Part shown: positions 1-10,891 of the stretch, one piece after another
Numbering within the stretch: position 1 is the first letter of the stretch
How the letters are laid out: the number at the start of each line of letters is the position of its first letter
Source: Acanthornis magna
Taxonomy: Eukaryota; Chordata; Aves; Passeriformes; Acanthizidae
Assembly: GCA_036785705.1 (NCBI GenBank)
Contig: JAWUZG010000013.1
Span: forward strand, 22,851,501 to 22,915,500
Reading direction: 5' to 3'
Length of the DNA: 64,000 bases
Notes under the pieces: model-generated
What the model saw: only the letters and a program-made list of their open reading frames with translations
Told to the model about the DNA's origin: nothing
Database searches by the model: none
Program-made: the position numbers and the translations under genes

Positions 1-193
1 GGCGTGGGGGTGGGGATCCTGCCTGCTTTGATTCTGCCTGTGACTCTTCCCCACCCCATCATTTTGCTCCACGGCGTCGCTCGCAGGAGCTCTAATGGTT
101 CTGCTTGGCTTTAATTTGCTGCTGGGTGTGAGCTAATGAGCGCTTGGGGATCAGGCTCTGCTGGTCGGGGCACTGTCACCGCGTGCTCCTGCC

Positions 194-250
194 CGTCCAG
201 ACCCACTCCCGTCCAGACCCACTCCTGCCTGGACCCACTCCTGCCTGGCA
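194..250. repeat. Short 16-bp tandem repeat, about 3.5 copies
   Basis: Units begin at 194, 210 and 226, with a partial copy at 242. The first two are CGTCCAGACCCACTCC and the third has TGCCTGG in place of CGTCCAG. Copies abut with no spacer. It is a small C-rich minisatellite with no visible function. Confidence 0.85.
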
Positions 251-1744
251 CCATGGCTCCGCCACGGAACACCGGGACACCGTCCTGGCTATGGCAGGTG
301 ACAGTGATGCTGTTGACACAAAGGCATCATGGGCACCAATATCTGTATCTGTGAGGTTTAAATAAGAATCCTCATGTTACTGCAGCCTCTCCAAACCCTA
401 ATTATTTATAATTTCCACAGTTGAACCTCTGTTGCTAAAGAAAAATTGAATTTTCCCAGCGGCGCGGAGGCTTGGCTGATGAGTCACGGTGCTTCGTTAG
501 CTAATCTTAGACCCGCTGTGAATTACTCACTGGCTGCTGATACAGAGTGGGCTGAGAAAATGCTTGTTTGGAGTGGATAATTTTGGAATTTGGGTCTCTT
601 CCCTGGCAGGAGAGGGTGTGAGTGTGCGGGGGTTCAAAGCCCTTGTGTAGGTGCATATTGGTCTCCTAAGGGGGCCTTAACACATAAAAAACTCAGAGCC
701 TGTGCTGCTTTCTTGATTCAGATCCATAGATGAATTTCAGTGTGTGAGGATGTTTTAAATTTGGGCGTAACTTAGTGTGAGTCTGTGCTGAATTAGATGG
801 GTCGTGTCGTTGGGGTAATGGCCCTAGTGAGAGGGGCTGGGGAGGACAGCGTTTATGTTGGCAACATTAAATTTTGGAGTTTGTGATGGGGAAACACAAA
901 AGTGAGTTTGGGGTGGAATTCTCAGGGGTGTCTCATGCAGAGCTAGGAGATGCACTCGATGGGTCCCATCCAGTGCAGGACATTCTACGAATTCTGTAGT
1001 TTTCAGCTTTTCTCTGGAGATGATGCTTTCTTCTGAGGTCCCCCAAAAAGGCGTCTGAGGAAGCAAGATCACTCGTGTTCTCTGTGAAACTTCCATGTTC
1101 CCCCTAGATCATGAATGGATCATGAACCCAAAATCCCTGAGTGCTCCCTGGCCAGGCACATGTCCCTGTGGGCAGGACCTGAGCTCTGGCAGCCACCGAG
1201 CGATGCCCATGGGCAGCTGTCAAACTGCATGACCGTGCAGCACCTTTGGGGATGGTGGAAGGCATTTCCTGGGGGAGCTGCAGGGAATTATTCCTGCTGC
1301 TATAATGATTTTTATCTTTCTTTTTATTATGTCATGTGTGTGTGTGCACCGAAAATTTCATCAACAATTTCCCATGTGGCTGCTCCCACCGTGGCTTGAA
1401 CTAACAAAGTTTATTACAATATACAGGTAATTTTTCTCCCTGGTGCCAGACACTGTCAGCTGCTGATTTGTGCTGCCAGCTCAGCCTCAGGGGATGGTCC
1501 CTGACACATGAAACAGCTCTTGGTATGATAATTGCAGCAATTTCAAGAAACAGGAGTAGGGGTCTGGGCAGGAATTGCCTTTGGGAACATCTGTTTCACC
1601 TTTCTGTCTGTGACCTCTTTCTGAAAGCATCTTTTAAATTGAAAAAAAAAGCTTGTTCAGTATAACCCAGTCCTTGGAGTGACTCACAAATGGCTGTAAG
1701 AGCCACACGAGTGCATCTTCTCCTGTACAAATGGTGGGAAAAGG
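251..1744. other. Unique noncoding sequence, no gene seen
   Basis: No frame looks protein-like and I recognise no repeat family. A consensus AP-1 site (TGAGTCA) lies at 480-486 in an AT-rich stretch at about 380-560. Another AT-rich patch at about 1300-1440 contains a short TG run. The AP-1 site is only a sequence match. Confidence 0.6.
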
Positions 1745-1926
1745 GTTGTCAAGTATTGGAATGGGCTGCCCAGGGAGGTGGTGGAGTCCCCATCCCTGGA
1801 GGGGTCCAAGGAAGGACTGGATGTGGCACTCAGAGCTCTGGGCTGGGGACAAGGCGGGGATCAAGCACAGGTTGGACTCGATGGTGTCGGAGCTTTTTTC
1901 CAAGCTCAATGATTCTGGGATTCTAG
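1745..1926 (+). mobile_element. CR1 LINE fragment, 3' end, plus strand
   Basis: The sequence matches the conserved 3' part of avian CR1. It decodes to the end of ORF2 (WNGLPREVVESPSLEG), followed by the familiar GGTTGGACTCGATG stretch and an ending close to the CR1 octamer terminus (GATTCTGGGATTCTA). The copy is strongly 5'-truncated, as most CR1 copies are, and carries only the last part of ORF2 and the 3' UTR. It cannot encode a working protein. The family assignment is from recall of the consensus. Confidence 0.9.
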
Positions 1927-4900
1927 GAGATCCCCCCCTCTGTCTGCCACCCTCTGCTCTCAGGCTGGCAACGCTGCTTTCTGAGTTTCATGGCGCTGTG
2001 GCTGCACCAGGTTTGTTGCATCCAGAGACCTGAACTCCATGTCGCTCCCAAGGGAAGGCAATGTAGCGTGGGAAGGGCCCAGCTCTGCCCCTCTGCTCTG
2101 CAGCCCCAGCTTGCTCTGGTGAGGCTGCTGCGCCAGGCAGAGCCAGCCCAGAGCTGCCAAAGGAGCTCAGTGTGGCTGTGTGGGGCAGTGGGAAGGTGGT
2201 GACACACAGGGACCCGCCGTGCCCCAGCCCCGTGCTGCATGTGCCCAGCAGCTCTGCGTGGGGACAGCACCAGCAGCTCCTGGACACAATCGGGTGCCCC
2301 TCCTTCACGCAGCCTGCAGAAGGCCCCGGAGGAAAGCTGGAGCTTTAAAGCTCTTCCATCCCATTGTTCTCTGTGCTGTGCCTGGTCCCAGCCCCATCAC
2401 CTGGGCAGGCTCTGTGCCAGGGGCCTGCTGCTGCTCCTGCCAGGGCAGCTTACACCTCGCTTTAATTCATCCTTGTTCAAGGTTAAACTGTTCTTCCTGT
2501 GACAGATGTTAATTATCAGCTGTAATTAATGGGTTCCCCACTTCCCTACTACAGAATCTGGGGCTGAATTGTGAGCAGCAGCTCAGAGCAGCTCCTCGCA
2601 CAGTGGTGATGGACGCTCTTCCTGGGGTGGTGCCACCAGCGTTTCCTTTATTAGGAACCACCACTGTCTCTCTGGGAAGTGTGGTGCAGCATTCTGTTTA
2701 GAAAAGCATTTTTTGTGCAGGGCTTTGGGCTTTTCCCTTTGCTCCAAGTCAGCAAACAAAACTGTTGTTTACCAGTGCTGCCCTTGCAAAACAGGACCAG
2801 TGGCCCTCGGCATGGGGGTACAAGTGGCTGTGGCCAAAATCAGGGCCTCCATCCTTTGGGAATTTACAGGCGCAGTAATCATTCCTTCTAGAAGTACTTT
2901 GCTTCTGCTGCAGAAGAAAAACACAGACACATTCCATGCCAAAATGGGTTACCCAGGCTGCTGTTCCTGCTGGTTTTGGTTGAAAGCTGAACGGGGAAGG
3001 TGCAGTGCTCTGGGCAGGGGACACAGCCATAGCCCCACTCCCAGTTCAGCTGCACCTCCCCGGCCCTGTCCCCCTGCTCAGTGCCACAGGAGCTGTCACA
3101 GCTGGAGGATGGAGTGCAGCAGCTGCGGTGCCAGCAGGGGAAGGGCTGGGGCTGACGGGAACTGAAGGTGCAGCCTGCTCTGCAGCCGACCAGAAAGAGA
3201 AGTGAGGTCATGCCGAGACATATCCCTGACCAATTGTGCTGTCTTCCTGTCTAGAAAATATGTTCTTACTGCTCCCATCCGCTGTTGGGGCTGCCAGGAG
3301 CTTGTCCCTGGTGCCAGCACAGGTCCCAGCCATGCCCTCTGTGCCGGGGCTGGCACAGAGCTCACAGAAAGCGCGGAGAGCTCGGCTCAGAGCCTCAGCT
3401 CTTACCAGAGAGTCCACAGAAGCTTTGGGGCTGTGCCACATCACACACAGGACTGTGTCACATCACATCTGCAGCAAAAAAGCGCTTCCAGGCTTCAGAA
3501 GGGATCTCTTAGAAACTTACTTGTCACTGAGAGGTTGAGAGCAACTCTGCAGTGTTGCAAATATTAATGTCTACAGTGGCAACATATCCTCGTCTCACTG
3601 AATTGCTTTAAAATAGAGCAGTGAGCCATCGCATTCTTAATGTCTGGGAGAGGAAGTGCCACTTAGGTCAATAAACATTTGTTTGCAGGAGAACTGAAAA
3701 GCAGACAAACACGGGGAGCCTGATATTCCAGTGACTTGGATCTCTGACTGCAAGGCAATAAATGAACTGTTTATCCACTAGAAATTGGGCATTTCAGACA
3801 TTTTGGTCTGGCCTTTCAGTTGCACTTATTAGGCCTTGTTAACTAAATCCGAGCGCTGGCAATAATTTGTCGCTGTTGTTTGCAGTACTCTCTGGTGGAG
3901 TGTTCTGGTCGGGTCCTGCTGCAGAGGTGGCACAGTCCCTGTCCTGGGAAAGCCCAGCACCATCGGGTTGGATCTCACCCCGGAGGAGAGCCTGACAGGC
4001 GGAGGGAGAGGAAAAGTGAGCTGGAGAGGCTGGAGGGCAGCAGGAGAAAGAGTCTGTGCTTCTGCAGGGAGGAGGTGAAATGGTGGGGTGTCCTCAGAGG
4101 CACCACAGCCAAGCGCTGGCCGCTGTCCCCTCACCGAGGGCTGGCTCAGGGGCACAGGGGGGTGACAGTCTCAGCAGGCCATGGGCAGCACACGGTAGCC
4201 CAAGGCAGGGGCTGCCGCGAGGCCAGGTCCATGCTTTCCATGGCAGCATCCAGCTCCCGACCCCGTGGGGCTGAAGTGCAGCATGAGGCCAGGGAGAAGC
4301 TCTGCTGTGTCTCTTCGTGGAGCTGATGGATGTTTCCGTGCCGGGCGCAGGGTGGGTGCATGTAGCAGCCCCGGATTTGTTCTCAGCCAGGTGACAGTGC
4401 TGTGACCTGGGGGCTTTTTGCTGAGCTGCGTCCGACATGAGCCCAGCCTGGGGTCCATGCTGCTCTTGCTGCTCTGTTTTTCCTTAGCTGCTGGTAATTA
4501 CATATATGTTTATCAGGCAGCTCTTTCTGATCTGTTTGAGGCTCCTTGTGTAGTAAGACAGTAGGCTTGAAGGCAAAGCAGCAAATCAATGAAAACCTTT
4601 CGAAATTCTCAGGCATAGCCCCCAAGAAGAGTCCTCAGGAGGCAATGGAAATTCCCCCTCTCCATGGGTGGCCAAGCTGGGCTGGCCCTGGGAGGAGCTG
4701 CCAAACCCAGAATAGCTTCTGTTCCTCAGGACCTTTAACACTGTGTCTGATGGGCAGTGCCTCTGATAAAGGACAGGCATGTTTGCTTATGGGAATGAAA
4801 TCCCGTTCCTGCTGCGGGGGGAGCACTGCTCGGAGTGCAGACACTCCCTGGGGGAGGATGCTCACGGCCCCTCTCTCAGCTCCTGTGCGGGTTCCCATTC

Positions 4901-5080
4901 CAACTTATCAGGGTGGAACATTACTCTGGGGTATACGAACTGTTTCCTGTGGGGATATTTAGGATTTCCAGTGCTGCATGGAGAACTGCTAGCCTCGTTA
5001 CCTCAGGAAGCTCAAATGACTGAAGGGCTTATGCCCCAGCTGGGATGCAAGAGCATCTGCCTCGGCTCCACTCGGCAGCC
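1927..5080. other. Unique noncoding sequence, no gene seen
   Basis: Mixed GC-rich and AT-rich sequence. All frames are short and low in protein-like character. A TAATTA-rich patch at about 2508-2530 and an AT-rich block at about 3545-3880 stand out slightly and could be regulatory. No LINE, LTR or RNA gene was recognised. Confidence 0.55.
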
Positions 5081-5286
5081 CAGTGCCATCTCCCCATGGA
5101 GCAGCTCAGTGCCATCTCCCCACGGAGCAGCTCAGTGCCATCTCCCCATGGAGCAGCTCAGTGCCATCTCCGCACGGAGCAGCTCAGTGCCATCTCCCCA
5201 CGGAGCAGCTCAGTGCCATCTCCCCACGGAGCAGCTCAGTGCCATCTCCCCACGGAGCAGCTCAGTGCCATCTCCCCATGGACCAG
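5081..5286. repeat. 26-bp minisatellite, about 8 copies
   Basis: Units start every 26 bp from 5081 (5107, 5133, 5159, 5185, 5211, 5237, 5263). Each contains CAGTGCCATCTCCCCA followed by YGGAGCAGCT. The main variation is CACGG versus CATGG, a CpG to TpG change. Because 26 is not a multiple of 3, all three forward frames stay open and give repetitive peptides. These frames should not be taken as genes. Confidence 0.95.
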
Positions 5287-5819
5287 CCCCGGCACGGAGC
5301 GGCCCCGGTCCTGTGCACGGAGCTGCCCAGGGTGAGACATTCTTCAGAGCTGTCCCCCAATGCTCCACTGTGGGGGTGCACAGCCACCCTTGGCTGTGCT
5401 GCCGAAAGACAAGTGAGCTTCAACACCACAAGCTCGCGGGATTTGGTGATTAAATAATGTGCATTCGGGTTTTATATGCCCTTCGGATTTCCCTTTGATG
5501 GATTCAAGTCTCTCTCCCTTCTCCGACATGAAGACGGGAAGTGAATGTCTCTTTGAGAAACAGGTTTTTGCTGGGTGATTTTGTTGTGGGTGCCAGGACT
5601 AAGGGGAAGAATTGAGAGAGAAATTGGAATTCTGAGCATCAGCAGTGCTGTTTTCCTCGTCACCCCTTTTGAGGGGTGGCAGGAGGGGACTCGGGCAGTG
5701 CAGGAAGGAGCTGTGCTGCAGAAATCCCAGCCTGTGCTGTCTGCCGAAGCTCCTCCGTGTGCAGGCAGGGCAGGGTGCTGCGGTGGGCTCCCCTCGACCC
5801 TCGGATCTTTCTGCGAGCT
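5287..5819. other. Noncoding sequence between repeat array and CpG-rich block
   Basis: It runs from a GC-rich tail of the 26-bp array, through an AT-richer part at about 5440-5650, into rising GC content. No coding or repeat signature was recognised. Confidence 0.5.
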
Positions 5820-5850
5820 CTGAGTGGGGCCGTGGGTGGGACATGCCCGG

Positions 5851-5880
5851 GGCTGTCGCGGCTGTCGCGGCTGTCGCGGC
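5851..5880. repeat. 9-bp GGCTGTCGC repeat, 3 copies
   Basis: Three exact copies of GGCTGTCGC start at 5851, 5860 and 5869. Each unit contributes CpG sites. The array lies at the left edge of the CpG-rich block, about 300 bp from a second 9-bp array. Confidence 0.85.
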
Positions 5881-5986
5881 TCTGCGCTCGGCTCCTGCGA
5901 GCCGCCAGCCACCGCAACCTGCGCCCCTGGAAAGCTGACACCTCCTCCGGCAGCGCATTAGGCGGAGGACTAAATTTAGATGCTGT

Positions 5987-6029
5987 TGCTCGGGGAGCAC
6001 GGTACGCGGATCGCTGGACTCCCCGAGCA
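5987..6029. repeat. Perfect 11-bp inverted repeat (hairpin)
   Basis: TGCTCGGGGAG at 5987-5997 is the exact reverse complement of CTCCCCGAGCA at 6019-6029, with a 21-nt loop. The stem is GC-rich and sits in the centre of the CpG-rich block, where it could form a stable hairpin in RNA or a cruciform in DNA. Confidence 0.85.
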
Positions 6030-6182
6030 GCCCGGCCCGGCGAAGGCAGGGAACCCCGGGAGCCGGGCGGGGACAGCACCCGCGGAGATCATAAATCCCA
6101 GCGAGAGCAGACACCTGCCATCAACCAGCAGCAGGAAGGAGCTGGCAGCGCTGCGGCAATCCCGACCCAGCGGCCGGGAAGG

Positions 6183-6269
6183 GACAGCAGCGACAGCAGC
6201 GACAGCAGCGACAGCAGCGACAGCAGCGACAGCAGCGACAGCAGCGACAGCAGCGACAGCAGCGACAGC
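6183..6269. repeat. 9-bp GACAGCAGC repeat, about 9.7 copies
   Basis: Nearly perfect head-to-tail copies of GACAGCAGC. Because 9 is a multiple of 3, each frame gives one simple peptide: Asp-Ser-Ser or Thr-Ala-Ala type forward, and Leu-Ser-Leu or Val-Ala-Ala type in reverse. An Asp-Ser-Ser run can occur in real proteins, but no surrounding coding context supports one here. Confidence 0.95.
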
Positions 6270-6300
6270 GGGGCTGTCCTTTGGGGCGATTCTCCCCTGC

Positions 6301-9300
6301 TCTGAACAGGCACAGTATGTGCCTGTGCAGTTTAGGGAACTAACAAATGAGGCTGGCAGCTGGCTGTGCTCCAGGCCAGCTGGCAGCTCGACCTTGGTCC
6401 CAAAACTTTCAGAGATCCCAACCAAAAAACCTTGTTACCTTGAGCAAAATATTCCCTGCCTTTTTTGACTTCTGTTTCTTTTGCTCCATTTGCACTCGCG
6501 GGACAGGCTGATGCCTGGCCGGGGTTTGGGGGCTGTGAATCCACCAGTATCTCAGCTGAGGCACACACAGCATCTGTTTTGTGACCAGGTCATTTTTCCT
6601 AGTTAGTTTTCTGGTCGGGAGGGCTGTGCCACACCCAGCAGGGCAGGGGTGCAGCAGTGCAGCTCTCCTGGACCAACCTGGGCAGCTCCCGAGGCAGTGC
6701 CCCACAATATAAACACAGTCCACGATGGAGTCAGTGATGGCAGGTGCTGCAGGCTGATGAACAGGTGTCTTTTGAAAGAGAAAAGAAAATCTCCTCTCCC
6801 ACTCCTGCCCACCTCAGCATTGCTCCAGCAGTAATGAGGTGGGACACGCTGCCCAGCCAGGCTGATTAAGAGGTACACAAGCTGTTGGCAGGACATCCTT
6901 CATGATACGCCATGACTGGAAATCCTCTTGCTCCAGGGTAATCTGGCTTTGCAAGCGGGGATGGGTTTGCTGCTGCTGCTGGCTGTGGTTTTCAGCCTGA
7001 AGATGACGAATGAGTGGGGCTCTCTGACAGCTGTGGCTGTCCACACATCACGTATCCCCATGACACCTCAGTAGCTGGCTCCCAGGGTGCCCTTCTTGCC
7101 TTCTGCCAGCCTGAGCCCTTCGGAGGCAATGGCTGGTGGCACCCCAGGACATCGCCATGCTTTCTAACCCCCTGGTGACACGTGGGGCTACGCTGGAGGA
7201 TGGAGTGGCTGCGCTCGTGCCCAGCCTGCACGGCCACAGAGGCTGTGCTGAGTCACACCAGGTACAGCTCTGCGATCTGGCCCTCACCCCTCCCAGAGCA
7301 ATCAAACCTCACCCAGAGGGAGCAGAGTCTTAACCTCTTCAGGTGTTGCAGAAGCACGGACAAGTCTTGTTGCCCTGACTGGCAAAAAACAAGGGCAGAG
7401 GAGGGGTTGGGTGGCTGGAGGTAGTTGTGGTACCCGTGGGAACAGGGATTTGGGCACTTGCCTCAGGCTGGGTGGGAAAGATGCATCCCGAGGTCTGCAG
7501 CAGAGACCCCTGGCCGTGAGTCTGGCGGTGGGTGGCCTCAGGATGCCATGGGGCTGTGGGAGGAACACCGGGAGAGACCCTGGGAGTTCATGTCCAAGCA
7601 GTCAATGGCATAACAGAGCAAACGCAGCTCAGCAGAGACACAGCTCATCTCATCTGGAAAGGGAAACTGTGTTTATAAACAGAGTATTCACGGCTAACAG
7701 AAAAATATCAACTGTGGTTGACAGGAAGTCAGGGATGAGCCACCTGCGTTAACTGCTCCATAAAGCTCTAGCCAAGAACACGGTATTTACCAAGGTTTGT
7801 GCTCCTGCTTGGGACCTGGCCCTGGGAATCTTGGCCGGGAAGTTTCCAAGGGGGAAAGTGTTCCTCTCTTTAGTTCTTTGAGTCAATAGAGGAGAAGTTT
7901 CATAAAGTTTAGGACCATTTGTGAGAGTTGGTCTCTGCTGGAACTGAATCTGATGGGCAATGTGTGCCTGGCCACTAGTGCATAGCTGGCTGTGTTATGT
8001 TCCCTGTCATCCCTGGGAAACACAGATCTTAGCCTTAAGAAAAGGAATTAGAGGGAAAAAAAGACATTTCTATGCATCAACAACCCAAAGATTTCCTGTG
8101 AAAAAATCCAAGCAGTGGCCTGTCATCTGCTATGAAAGGGAAAAGTTTTCCTTCCTCGAGCAAGCGGTGGATCAATCCCACGACTCCCACTGCCCCCCCG
8201 AGGGCAGGGCACTGTGTCTGGGCTGGCTGGGGGTCTCGGGGCCATTGCATAGCTCTCCCCTCACTGTCCATGCCCGTGCTTCCAGCTGGGGTCCCTGGGA
8301 TTGACCCTCACCCGTGGAGCATGCTCCTGTGGGCTTCTCCATTATTTACTTGTTAGTGTTCTCACCTTGGGCAGTCTCACAGCACGAGCTGTGTGCTTTG
8401 GGTGACTCACGGCTGCACTTCAATAGACAAAGGAATTAGAAGGACAAACAGGAGGTGGTAACCCATCTGTGAGTGGGAAGAGGAAAGGAGAGCCCTGTTT
8501 GGGCTTGAGCAGTTTGCTGACCAGGCAGGGTGAGTGCCAGGGTGATAGGAATGAGCCCGTGCTTGTTCTGGATCTGGATGAGGCAGCTCAAGAATTCAAG
8601 GATTTTTTAATTTTCTGCAGCTTTTTTTCTATTTTCCCTCTGCTTTTTTTTTTTTCCCCATGAGATGTTGAGGCTTTGTCTGTCCGTGAACTCAGTATGG
8701 AAAATATAAATAGCTGTGACGGGGTCTGAAAGCTGAGCGAGTGAGAGCAGAGGAGATTTATGGCCAGGCTGGTTAGAGCATTGGTGTTTGTGAGCACTGA
8801 CTGTATTGCGGTGCCGTAAGGCCATCCAGGAGCAGCTGTGTTCTGTGCAGAGCAGAGGTGCTCCAGAACCCATTGACACTCGGCCTTGCTCCTTCTGCCC
8901 TTGGGAAGAGTGGGGGACAAGCCACAAATAGGCTTTGGCATCTTTTGTTTGGCCTGGTCGTGATGAGTTTTGTGATTGCTGCGCATGTGTGCACAGCCCA
9001 GTGCACAGACTGTGCTTTGCTTGCCATAGTGGATGGCTGATGGAGGGGGCCCTGAGTGCCCACGGGGACCCCGGGATCGTCCTGGTGCCTGGGCACGGGT
9101 GCTGGGGTTTGGGCCAAGCGCTGCCCCAGGCTCCGCTCTGTCTGCAGCCCGGCGCAGAGGGACAGGTGCGATGGCGAAGCACACCTGGGGCGCTTGGACA
9201 CAACTCACCCACCTCTGCAGAATAGGGGCCCTAAAATATGCTTTATTTTCTCTGCAAATTCGTCAGTTACACACAGAAATGTCTATTTCGAAATAGGCTG

Positions 9301-10177
9301 CGGACACTTGGAAAGGGAAAGGGGCTGTCTTTTATGTACTTATTTATTTACTTATGGGTGAGGTTTATTTGTCTCCTGAGTTTATCCCAGGCCATAACCA
9401 CCCTGTTTGTTGCCATTTGCCATCAGGTGTTATATTTAGCCACGTGTATGTGATGGCAAATACACTGTGGCTACTACCTTCTGTGGTGGCAAGTACTATT
9501 TCTAAATATCACAGATATTCGAGATGTATGAGAGTATTGGAAATACTCTGCTTTGGGGGAAAGCTGCAGCTCTGTGTTTCACCAGCAAGTTTCCACGTCT
9601 CTTGCTCAAAGCTCAGTGATCTGCCATAGCAATTCTTGAGCAGCCTGAGGCTGGACCTGGCGTTTCTTGGCTGGTGGGAGCTGAACCAACAGCAAAATGC
9701 TGGGGTTCAAAGGATACACTTTCAAAGGACATCAAAAGAAATATTTTTCTAGCAATAAAAACCAGAGTAACCATCCCTCTCCACAGTACCAGGAATGTGA
9801 AACTGGAGTGTTTGCTTTCCTTAGGACTAATTTTCCATACTGGTAAGATGTGCAAACAGACATCCCAGGCACCTGTGCCCAAACGCTGCACAAGGGTGAC
9901 CGTCCCACTGCTTAGCACACGTGTGCTGTGCACACTCAGCGTGGGAGTGCTTCCTGCCGAGCTACAGGTGTGCATAACATCATAGAATAACCCAAAAATA
10001 ATGGGAAGTTGGTATTTTTGAGCCTTGAGGCCACTCATCCATGTGTGACACTGGCTGTGCCACAGAGTTTGTGGCTGGGGCTCGCTGTGCCCCAGACCCT
10101 CCTGCCTGGGCAGAGACCCAGCTCTGGGGCAGGAGCAGCCTGTGCCAGCATGGCCTCTGTCCTGCACGGCCCTGCTG
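6301..10177. other. Unique noncoding sequence, no gene seen
   Basis: About 3.9 kb with no convincing exon. A T-rich run lies at about 8641-8656, and an AT-rich stretch at about 9230-9560 includes a TTTATTTACTTAT-type tract near 9335-9357. Weak resemblance to a CR1 3' end near 9978 (ATCATAGAAT) was too short to call. Confidence 0.55.
9531..9549. repeat. Short perfect inverted repeat, 8-bp arms
   Basis: AGAGTATT (9531-9538) and AATACTCT (9542-9549) are exact reverse complements around a 3-nt loop. The element is compact and lies in an AT-rich stretch. Chance occurrence is quite possible at this length. Confidence 0.6.
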
Positions 10178-10227
10178 GAAATAACAATAACAATAATAAC
10201 AATAACAATAATAACAATAACAATAAA
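10178..10227. repeat. AAC/AAT microsatellite
   Basis: An imperfect array of AATAAC-type trinucleotides with about 16 triplets. It gives poly-Asn in one forward frame and poly-Leu in a reverse frame, neither credible as protein. Confidence 0.95.
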
Positions 10228-10494
10228 CCCAGCAGTTTTTATTAAGAGGCCACATACAAATGGAAAGGTCAGTACCTTTAGAACCAATAGAAGAAATGTT
10301 CTTCTGCTAGAGTATTGTATCCCTCTGGAATTCACGTATGGAGAAGATTTAAGCAGATAGCTTGGCTGGAATAAAAAGAAAAACTTTGGCAGGATCACTG
10401 TGTGTCCATTTATAGCATCTGGGCTGTGCAGGCTCTGGCCAATTGTATCTGCACAACCAAAGAGCCTACAGCGGGACAAGGAGGCTGCAGCGAG

Positions 10495-10610
10495 CAGGAG
10501 GGGCAGGGGTTAGGGCAGGATGGGCAGGGAAAGGGAGCTGGAGAGGCAGGGAATAGGAGCAGGATGGGCAGGGGGTGGGATGGGATGGGAGCAGGATGGG
10601 CAGGGAGCCA
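10495..10610. repeat. G-rich degenerate repeat (GGGCAGG motif)
   Basis: The motif GATGGGCAGGG and relatives recur several times at irregular spacing. It looks like an old or nascent minisatellite. Frequent GGG runs give it some G-quadruplex potential on the plus strand. Confidence 0.6.
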
Positions 10611-10870
10611 AATCCGAAGGGTTGACTGCCCTGACTCAGGCGGCTCAGGTCACAGGCTCATGAGGAAACACAGCCAATCCTCGGGGAAGGCATAGGTTAA
10701 AGACCAGGGAAATAGTTGGGTCATGGCTTTTGGATGAGGGTGAAATGAGAAAAAGGAAAAAAACCCAACTGGGTTATTTCTGGTCACTCACCTCTGGTAT
10801 TTACAGTCTGGGAACAGCCACATTGCCAAGTGCATCCCAGCGCAGGCTCTGCACCTGCCCAAGGGAACAT

Positions 10871-10891
10871 CCTCCTCCTCCTCCTCCTCCT
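10871..10891. repeat. CCT microsatellite, 7 copies
   Basis: Seven uninterrupted CCT triplets. They produce short Leu, Pro or Arg runs in overlapping frames that are not credible coding sequence. Confidence 0.95.

Larger units (their letters stand above)
5820..6300. promoter_or_regulatory. Candidate CpG island with GC box
   Basis: CpG dinucleotides are dense here compared with the flanks. A GC-box-like GGGCGGGGA lies at 6065-6073. The block contains two 9-bp tandem repeats (5851-5880 and 6183-6269) and a strong inverted repeat (5987-6029). There is no obvious TATA box, and no protein-like first exon follows on either strand. It could be a promoter for an unannotated transcript or simply a GC-rich repeat-prone patch. 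Confidence 0.4.

Noticed and set aside
5676..6305. Possible Asp-Ser-Ser-rich protein segment
   Set aside because: The run is the 9-bp GACAGCAGC array. The rest of the frame is not protein-like and other frames are equally open.
9973..10000. Possible CR1 terminus (ATCATAGAAT)
   Set aside because: Only about ten bases match and the following sequence does not continue as CR1.
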